A program made the position numbers and the translations under genes. The notes below the pieces were generated by a model. That model worked only from the letters and a program-made list of their open reading frames with translations, was not told the origin of the DNA and searched no databases. Shown piece after piece: positions 56,581 to 64,000 of a stretch of DNA of 64,000 nt. Source of the DNA: Takakia lepidozioides (Eukaryota; Streptophyta; Takakiopsida; Takakiales; Takakiaceae); contig CM060733.1 in the NCBI GenBank assembly GCA_030704615.1, positions 67,704,001 to 67,768,000 of the forward strand, read 5' to 3'. How positions within the stretch are numbered: position 1 is the first letter of the stretch; the number at the start of each line of letters is the position of its first letter.

Positions 56581-57383
56581 GCTGCAAACACCTAAATAGA
56601 TTCATGGAGTAACTGACAACAGAGATGGTGCCTCTTGGGGACTCCGGTGATCTGAAAAAACAAGTACTGCATCAAACCATATTTCGCTATGTTGTCAGTC
56701 CACTCCCCTATCTAGGTGGGTGGGTGATGCAATTGTTGCCTGCACGAAGTTCCTGGGAGAAAATCCTGGGAGAAAATCTCACTTGTCCTCTATTTGAGAT
56801 CGCCGTTCCTTAAGTTGCGCATGCTTAGTGATGATTCTATATGATAGGAGTGCTTCAAATACATGCACTTTCCGTACCACAACAACAGATTGGAGATGCC
56901 GAAAAACAGTACAAGAATCCATGAGCCTCGCATCCATGACGGCTGTGTCATTTGATAAAGCAAGCAAGTGCCATCCACTCATTGCTGCAAACACCTAAAT
57001 AGATTCATGGAGTAACTGACCCACAGAGATGGTGCCTCTTGGGGACTCCGGTGATCTGAAAAAACAAGTACTGCATCAAACCATATTTCGCTATGTTGTC
57101 AGTCCACTCCCCTATCTAGGTGGGTGGGTGATGCAATTGTTGCCTGCACGAAGTTCCTGGGAGAAAATCCTGGGAGAAAATCTCACTTGTCCTCTATTTG
57201 AGATCGCCGTTCCTTAAGTTGCGCATGCTTAGTGATGATTCTATATGATAGGAGTGCTTCAAATACATGCACTTTCCGTACCACAACAACAGATTGGAGA
57301 TGCCGAAAAACAGTACATGAGCCTCGCATCCATGACGGCTGTGTCATTTGATAAAGCAAGCAAGTGCCGTCCACTCATTGCTG
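56581..57383. repeat. Tandem duplication, about 400 bp, two copies
   Basis: 56581-56983 and 56984-57383 are nearly identical over their length; the second lacks 8 bp (AGAATCCA region near 56,915). Both encode part of the methyltransferase of copy D on the minus strand. Confidence 0.95.
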
Positions 57384-57449
57384 CGGCGATCATCGAGTTC
57401 CCTGTCCCTGCTGTGAGATCTCTCCATTCCGCGTCAAGTGTTCGTAATC
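56779..57449 (-). pseudogene. Copy D methyltransferase C-terminal part beyond the LINE
   Basis: On the minus strand DLTAGTGNSMIAAAMSGRH then LLALSNDTAVMDARL reads at about 57,310-57,420. This is motif I (AGTG) with its following helix and strand. The duplicated copy at 56.9 kb keeps AAMSGWHLLALSNDTAV and continues for 50 more residues. Frame changes separate it from the upstream exon at 60.1-60.2 kb; before the LINE inserted, the two were contiguous. Confidence 0.6.
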
Positions 57450-57463
57450 TGTGTTGTTAAAGA
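57450..57463. repeat. LINE target-site duplication, left
   Basis: TGTGTTGTTAAAGA, identical to 60060-60073. Confidence 0.95.
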
Positions 57464-60059
57464 TTGTACTCATAAGACGTTGTTTGCCGTAGCCTTGTGG
57501 CCATTGACCCCACGCCCAGTTTGAGCGGGAACAAAAGGGACAGAACCTACCTCTGTCAGGGGCTGACGTTGGTAGTAAGACTTACCTCCATATAAAGAAT
57601 TAATCCGGGTTTTCCAGATATCCTCTAGAAATCCCTTCACACAAGCATCAATCTGCTGTGTGTGATTTGCCCAAAAACTAGGCCTCAGGAGGGCCTGGGC
57701 TTTTGGCTCAGCCTCGAGACTTTCAAAGTTGTTAAACAGGGGTACAGGCACAATTCCCTTGATAGAATTGAAGAGAGCGTCTCTTTGGTGAGAGAACCCC
57801 GGACAGTGTATCAGAAAGTGAATACTGTCTTCAGATTGCCCACACAGCGGGCAATTGCACTCTCCCTTTCCTCTCTGCTTCTGTTTGCTGTTCAAAGGTA
57901 GGCTTCCTGCCCTGAGTTTAAATTTCAGTCTAGTGCCGAGAGTGGGTAGACCCTTGAGGTCATCCAAGATGTCCTCCCCCATGTCACAGACTGGAAACAA
58001 GTTCAGGGAAGTTTTCTGCCTAACTTCATTTTCATCAGACAATCTCATGGCAACAGACATGGCTGAGGACACTACAGCCTCTGAGTCAGATTTATCCAGC
58101 AGGGTCAAGACTTGCGGATCCAGGTCCAGGTCCTTGAGGATCTCTTCTACTCTCTTCTGCCAGGACTTAGCCTGTTTGACAGGGCGGTCCTGTTTCCAAG
58201 ATATAGAGTCGATTAACTTAGGATATCTGGTGTTGGGCATATGTTGCAGCTGACCCCACCATCTGACCTTGAATTCATCTCGTCGGGAGCTTAAGGACGG
58301 AATGCCAAACTCACCCCGAACAGCCACATTGGCTGTTTTGGAGCATACTGACATACATTCCTTAAGCACCCCCACTTGAATGGATTCTAGAGACTTAGCC
58401 TGGTTGGAGTTATCAACCCATATAGCAGATCCGTACTCCAAGGCAGGTCTAATAACGCGTCAAAGCATGGTTTTCTTAGCCTCAGAGTCGACCCCTCTGC
58501 AGTGGAAAAATTTAGTGAGCCCCAGAGCTTTGCCCTTGCCAGTTTGAACAACTTTCCGGATATGTGCATCCCAATTACAATTGGAGGAGAACTCCACGCC
58601 CAGCTAAGTGTAGGAAGGGAGGACCGGGATCTCCTGGCTACCCCACTGCCACTTAAGATCACTTCCTCCCTCTCCTCTGTCGTTGAATGCTATCATTGCA
58701 CATTTGCTGACATTAGCCTCTAGCCCCCAAAGATCAAAGTATCTCTTCGCGCAATCAATCAACTCCTGGAGATTGGTTGGAGTCTCCCCTATGCCTGCGA
58801 AGTCATCCGCAAACATAAGGGCTGGTATGGTGGTATCACCCACCCTTAACCCCAATCCCTCTCTTTCCACATCCTCGAGGAGTTGATTGATGAAAACATT
58901 GAAGAGCAGAGGGGAGAGAGTACATCCTTGAGCTACACCTTGGTCTATGTCAAAGAAGTTGGACTTCTGTCCGTTAACAGTGACACAGCTTTTGGTGTGA
59001 GCATACAAGTTGTGGACAACTCTCTACATCTTTCCCTTGATCCCACAAGACCAGAGGTGGAACCATAGGCCATCTCTCCACACTGTGTCACAAGCCTTTT
59101 TGACATCCAGGAAAAAGACATAAGTGGGTTTCCCTTCTTTTTTCCTTCCCTGGATAATCTGGCTTAGAGTGAAGATATGATCCACACAGCCCCTGTTTCG
59201 CCGAAAGCCAGCTTGGCCTTCGTGGAAACAACCTCTAGACTCCAGATCAACCTCGAGACGAGTACTTATAACTCTGCAGAATGTCTTGCCAACAGCATTG
59301 AGGAGCGTGATGCCACGGTAGTTCCCCGGTTCTTCTCTGTCACCCTTCTTGTATAGATTGACAATGACCCCCTGTCGCCAGCGAAAGGGGATCATTTCAG
59401 TCTTCCAGATAAGGTTAAAGAGGAGAACTAGGGCCTCTATCATGGGATCGCCACCGTGCTTAATAAGCTCGTTGACAATACCATCAGGTCCACCAGCTTT
59501 ATATCCATTTAAATGTTCAATTGCTTCCACAATCTCAGAAGAACTAATGGGAGCATTATAAGCCATTGAAATATACTCCAGTTCATCAGGGCTGTTTTGA
59601 ATCGTAGGAACAGTTTTTCCAACTGTGTCCCTCCATTCAGCAGAAGACCCCTCACTGTTAGACCTAGAAGTTCTGCCAAGGATACTGTAGTGAGTTTCAA
59701 AGGTTTTGACAATGTCAACCGATGAAGTCACCACTGCACCTTTAGTAGTCTTCAGCACTTGTACTTGCTGACCGTTTTTCGGCTTGTACAAACGTTGAAG
59801 GGCCAGCCAGAATTTCTTGTCATTACCACCATGGTGGTTTGAGTTTATTTCACTGTATAACTTGTCCCAGTATAATTTCTTCTGAGACCTAACAAGCTGA
59901 TTGATATCTTTACGGAGCTGGTAGTACCTCGCCCACAATTCTCTGTTGGTTTCCAAATTGCAGCACTCTTTATAGAGGGCTCGTCTCTCAGCTATCTTGA
60001 GTTTAATCTCATTAGTCCACCATTAACTGCTCTACCGCAGACAATTAGTTTCCTCCCAA
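57464..60059 (-). mobile_element. LINE copy 4, 5'-truncated, young insertion
   Basis: 2.6-kb insert flanked by a perfect 14-bp duplication. Encodes WWTNEIKLKIAERRALYKEC and ELWARYYQLRKDINQL, RT from LNGYKAGGPDGIVNELIK to FADDFAGIG, and the zinc finger CPLCGQSEDSIHFLIHCPGF, ending NNVL. Breaks: one at 59,024-59,008 and one near 58,604/58,450; in FLDVKKACDTVW the Tyr of copy 3 is Cys. The endonuclease is absent through 5' truncation. The 3' end is GTCTTATGAGTACAA without poly-A. It is very similar to copy 3 over the shared part. Confidence 0.96.
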
Positions 60060-60073
60060 TGTGTTGTTAAAGA
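60060..60073. repeat. LINE target-site duplication, right
   Basis: TGTGTTGTTAAAGA. On the minus strand it encodes LFNNT within a methyltransferase exon of copy D. Confidence 0.95.
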
Positions 60074-61261
60074 GAAGGTCATGATGCATAGGGTCGACAC
60101 TGTGATCCACTTGCATCGACTCGCTGTGGAGTTGAAAGGGCGAGTTCTCCTTCACAGGCAGAATGCAAAAAATATCTTCGTCTGCAGGCAGGGTAAGGGT
60201 TAAGATACCTGACAGAAGAGCTGAAAACAGCTGATTCAGTATTTACAATTCCCTGAAGTATCTTCATGTCACTGCAGACCACACAAAAAAATCACTACTA
60301 CCCAGCAGCCAAAATTCAGATAAGTACAACATGTCACCTCTTCTGTTCGATTGGACATGAGGGGAAGCTGGTTGATGCAGGTCCACTTCTTCTTCAGAAT
60401 CTTGAAAGGCATATTCTTTGTCATAGCTGTCCGAACCTCTTCCTCCGTTCTGTTGTCCCCCTTCGTGAAGAGGACAACACAACCCTTGTCATGGAGGAGC
60501 TTCCCTGCCAATGCCACTACGTACATGGAGGCCTTTGGGCTCTTCTCATTCCATTTTGGGATCTGAAGTTCATTCCCAACTTCCTTCGCTGGGGTGCCAT
60601 GCGGGATGTCCGCCATCAGAAGATCAACAGCTCCAGCAAAAGATGGCTCCCCCTCAATCTCTGAGCAATGGCCTTCCGTGGACATGACAGTCATCCATTC
60701 GTCCAGCTGCTTTTTGGTGGGGGGCCAGACCGGCCCTTTCTTCCCATCGATCATGGCAATATAATCTGCATGGGGACAGGTTACTGCACAGGACTGTGGG
60801 ACACTGTCTCCGATTGTCCTTGCTGCGAAGGGCTTGGCCTTCTCAAAAAATAAGATTTCTTTTCTGGGCAGAGTGCAGCCCCATCCTTGCAAGCTGCTCT
60901 TGGGCAAAAGTACCCGCCAGGAGTCTTGCCCCCCCGCCCTCACTTCTATCCGCATGGACTGATCAGTGCTTGGCGTCGTGCTACTTGGACTGCCCCCGGC
61001 AGTGGTTTTGGAGACTTTGCTGGCCTTCTCCCCTTTCTTCTTCCCAGCCCGCCGTCCTTTCCCCTTTGCTTCTCTTTGGTTGTATTCCTGTTCATCGTGT
61101 AGACGGAGCCACTCTGCCTCTGCTGCAGTTTCAAGGATCGCCTGCTGCCTGGCTGCCTCCTCGGCAGCTGCCTTTTCATCCGGTTCAGCAGAGCCGTTGA
61201 TCAAAGCCTGTGCCGCGTCGTACTCCTCCTTCTCTTCCACGGGTTTCACTTCCCCCTTCAT
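60074..61261 (-). pseudogene. Copy D methyltransferase N-terminal part
   Basis: ORF 60269-61261: Glu/Ala-rich helix, basic linker (KGKGRRAGKKKGEKASK), FFEKAKPFAARTIGDSV, AVDLLMADIPHGTPAKEV (motif IV position, again DIPxG), LLHDKGCVVLFTKGDN and LKKKWTCINQLPL, closed by a GTGACA donor after TEE. After an intron ending CCTGCAG, exon 60207-60074 (TKIFFAFCL, KENSPFQLHSE, DPMHHDLLFNN) matches TKQFDVYFFVKENSTF of copy C, with a one-base frame change after FCL. It runs straight into the LINE duplication. Confidence 0.68.
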
Positions 61262-61299
61262 GTCCAGCCATCATGGACAGTGTGGATGGACATACCGGC

Positions 61300-62147
61300 T
61301 ATAATGCCTCAATTGAGCTGGACAGGACGCTGTTGTTTCAAGGAACTCGCTGACCCACGTTTGCAGGATGGGGGGGGTGTCGTGGATCAACTTCTTCTCA
61401 CCCCGCAAATACGTGTGAATGTACCTGCACATGAATACAATGTGAGTGCATGTAAGCGTGGTTCAAGCGAAACCAAATTCACCTCCCCTCGAGTGCGCTG
61501 TTGTGTTTATACCTGAACAACATCCGTTTAGACGGCCTCAGCTCTCCAGGTTGATTTGTCAGCTGCACACTTCAACGCATGCCCTCTTTGTATTCGGCAT
61601 AAAATAAACTGTCCCAGTACTTCAGCTTCCAGCGGTCTATGTAAGTTGGCTGGTCGTCAGCAATACCCACTATGTTGGGCATGGCAAAACTGGAGGTATC
61701 CTCGAGTTGATCGAGCTGCCGTTGAGCCTCCTCAATATTCTGGGGAAACCAGCGACAGATTGTGAGGCTGGATTTGGCGCCGAATGTAAACAGGAGGAAA
61801 CCAGGAGGAAAGAATGCAGGAAACAGCATGACACAGCAGGAAAAAAAGAAGGAGTGAACCAGCAGCAGATTGTGAGGCCAAGAATTCGGCGCCGAATGTA
61901 AACAGCAGGAAAAAAAGAAGCAGCAAAATGAAGGAAGAAGTAGAAAAATGAAGGAGCTGACTTGATACCACCATGTAGCTCTGTCACAAAAAACCTCATC
62001 ATAATAAGTTTGTATGGCCAGGTTGCAGGAATTTTGAAGAGTCTCTGCACCAATGTACTCTACAAGGGCCTCCTTAGTCAAAGTCATCCAACCTTCTCTC
62101 TTAGCTTCTGCACAAGAACAAAGATTACAGAGCTGAGCAGATGACAA
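61300..62147 (-). pseudogene. Copy D middle region
   Basis: Exon at about 61,970-62,110: GWMTLTKEALVEYIGAETLQ, ending ATWWYQ at a GTCAGC donor. After a repeat-bearing intron, exon at about 61,570-61,735: NIEEAQRQLDQLEDTSSF, YIDRWKLKYWDSLFYAEYKE. A further exon at about 61,300-61,440: YIHTYLRGEKKLIHDTPPIL. Helical, with no catalytic motif. LT[KR]EA links it to copy A. Confidence 0.5.
61772..61897. repeat. Duplicated GCGCC palindromes in copy D intron
   Basis: ATTTGGCGCCGAAT at 61772-61785 and the perfect palindrome ATTCGGCGCCGAAT at 61884-61897, each inside a repeated context (CAGATTGTGAGGC before, GTAAACAG after), 112 bp apart. Between them AGGAAA words repeat. Confidence 0.85.
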
Positions 62148-62278
62148 GAGAGGATGCTGGATGTTTCTGGGAGGACACTATGAATGGGAGGATGTTTTTG
62201 GGAGCACTTATGAATGGGAGGACGCTTTGAATTGCTGAAGCAACGGACACAACAACGACACAACTCCGAGATATTTAC

Positions 62279-62725
62279 ATGCGCCTCATGGCCCGGCGAA
62301 CCAAGCCCATGTCGTGCTCCTTGATGTCCAACATATACGCCTTAACCCGGATATGCCAGTCAGCATCATTTTTTGCAGCTTGCTGATGACTTCAGTCCAG
62401 GCATACCATCTGTGGTTTCCATTGAAGACGTAAGAATTTCCCTTTCAGCCAGTGCCAGTCTGGGTTGATCTCCAGCTCCCGTTCAAATTCAGCGTTGGTG
62501 ACCTTCCAATGCAAGTCCCAGTTTGCTATATCTGTATCCGTCACATCCTGGTCCTCCCCCTTGTCGTTCACAGCCGCTAGGAGGAATCCTGCCAGAGACT
62601 CATTATAGCCATCCACCTCGAAGTATCCCTTGAGAAGATTGATGCCATTTTTATCTGGCTGCCTTACTGCAGGCAACGGCTTCATGCGACAAAGAGGAAC
62701 ATAGGGGAGGAGGCTTGCAAACATC
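62279..62725 (-). pseudogene. ParB-like DGNHR domain of copy D
   Basis: Starts at VPLCRMKPLPAVRQPD, then ITNWD-like WDLHWKVTNAEFERELEI (matching WDTHWHTRNDEFETML of copy C) and DWHWLKGKF. A one-base shift gives YVFNGNHRWYAWTEVI (DGNHR becomes NGNHR). A second shift in an A-run gives DWHIRVKAYMLDIKEHD and LVRRAMRRM up to a GTAAAT donor. The acidic N-terminus seen in copy C is not found upstream. Confidence 0.68.
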
Positions 62726-62801
62726 AAGTGTCGGATTGCTACTGCACCCACACACAGACGGGCTGGCTCTCTTACGATGCGACAGGGCCTTTGTGTTGGA
62801 A

Positions 62802-64000
62802 ATGGCCTCTGGTGTGCCACGAAGAGGAAAAATCGAGAAGGCGGTTGACCTCCCTGCCTCACCAGATCATCCGTCGCTCTACATGTCAAGCGAAGCTCTG
62901 CTTGGTACAACCAGCTATAAGCTAACCATGCATACCATTATGGAAACGTACTACCACAATGATGAATACGAAATCATGTATGTCTACAAAGCGGGCCTAG
63001 ACACAACATTCTGCTTCATCTATGTGGCTGCAGAAGACACAAGGCAACGGATGCTGGTGCAGGGAGTGCGAGTGAACCACATGTTGATCAAGCCCGCGGT
63101 TCGCACAAGAAGGACCAGTATGACGGGACAAGCTGCGTCACCACAAGAGATTGTAGCAGACAGGGACGCCCTCACGTTAGTGATCAAGACCCTCAACCCA
63201 CTCCACTCACAGACTGCAACGGAGGTGGCAATTCGAGACATCATGGGCAAAGACAACCTGGAGCACATTCATTTTGGCAAGTTAGCCAGAACCCAGAAAG
63301 TCAAGCACACAGGTCTCGCTCTAATCACCTGCAAGAACCCAAGTGTGTACACTCAGTGGTGTAATTGGCCCCATATACTCGTCATTGACATATGTCACAT
63401 TCGAACCACACTCGAACAGTCTGAACGGGGCCACACCCCCCGCAGCCGGCATTCTGGAGAGGCTGCGGGTAGCCAATATCAATCAGGCTTTAGCAGACAC
63501 TGTGCAGTCCCTCAACATCAAGACAGGCACCAGTTCCAAGCTGCAATGATGTCCGAAATCGACCAAAAGCTGGCCGCCCAAAAACCTTGGAGCTATGGAG
63601 TCTAGGGTTGCGCTCACCCTGGCCACACAACAGGACACGCACCACACTTACTTGATCTCGCTCCAGGACTCTATCGCCAAGAACTTGGGGGCCAACTTGG
63701 CAAGTTTCTACGAGCATGCAAGCAAGATTCTGGAGACGCTGCCCCCACCCCCAGGGCTAGTGAATTCACCTGTTGGACAGAGCGCCATCACCACCACAGC
63801 AGAGCCACCACCCGGAAAATACAAGCTGCCAACACTGATCGAACTGCCCATCACTACTCCTCCCTCCCGTCTCGACTTCACCAGTACAGCGAAGGCCAAG
63901 GCACCAGACGGCGCTCTTCCAGCACCGGCACAATCTCCACTTACTGCCAACGCACAAGCATCAGGCCTCTCTCCCATGAATCCTAACCTGCATAATGCGT
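62802..64000 (+). pseudogene. Gene sharing a C-terminal module with the transposase (runs off the window)
   Basis: ATG 62802 (MASGVPRRGKIEKAVDLP) opens a frame to 63,605 with YEIMYVYKAGLDTTFCFIYV, then SMTGQAASPQEIVADRDALT, NPLHSQTATEVAIR and ALITCKNPSVYTQWCNWP. These last motifs match the end of the transposase at 27.4-27.7 kb (NPLHSQSATEAAL, ALITCKNPSVYAYWCN). After frame changes near 63.43 and 63.58 kb, coiled-coil and Pro/Ala/Thr-rich sequence (LATQQDTHHTYLISLQDSIA, LETLPPPPGLVNSP) stays open to the window end. It points away from copy D, as the transposase does from copy C. The transposase core is not seen here. Confidence 0.5.

Overview
The window looks like nuclear DNA of a green-lineage (streptophyte) eukaryote. 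It holds a 19-exon plant-type MORC ATPase gene with GT-AG introns, a Ty3/gypsy chromovirus with the plant-style initiator-Met primer site, other LTR and non-LTR retroelements, and very little other host coding sequence. A charophyte alga such as Chara is my best guess, but this is inference. No rRNA, tRNA or CRISPR was seen. 

Layout. 0-7.2 kb: 3' half of a Ty3/gypsy element on the + strand (pol C-terminus, a long decayed 3' coiled-coil ORF, polypurine tract, probable 3' LTR). 7.2-8.0 kb: hairpin-bearing tandem repeats. 8.0-12.5 kb: copy A of a gene family that joins a ParB-like DGNHR domain to a permuted beta-class amino-methyltransferase-like domain; its interior is inverted. 12.5-16.1 kb: a G-depleted, C-rich block. 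17.06-23.91 kb: a complete but decayed chromovirus (minus strand) with two LTRs and a GGCAC target duplication, sitting inside a short palindrome. 24.3-27.3 kb: copy B (minus), methyltransferase part only. 27.35-30.34 kb: a decayed MULE-like DDE transposase gene (minus). 30.8-37.5 kb: copy C (+), the most complete ParB-methyltransferase gene, divergent from the transposase. 39.9-55.0 kb: MORC gene (+); its 7.2-kb second intron is filled with antisense LINE fragments. 56.6-62.7 kb: copy D (minus), cut by a LINE with a perfect 14-bp target duplication. 62.8 kb to the end: a + strand gene sharing a module with the transposase C-terminus. 

Most notable is the dispersed ParB-like + methyltransferase-like family. 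Four copies keep the same order: acidic N-terminus, DGNHR domain, helical middle, DIPxG motif, GTG motif I, basic/acidic tail. They sit with a transposase-like gene, short copy-specific palindromes and iteron-like repeats. I know of no named eukaryotic family with this architecture. All copies here are broken to some degree, so an active source copy would lie elsewhere. MORC proteins act in silencing of such elements, and its reading frame here is intact across all 19 exons despite the repeats inside it.
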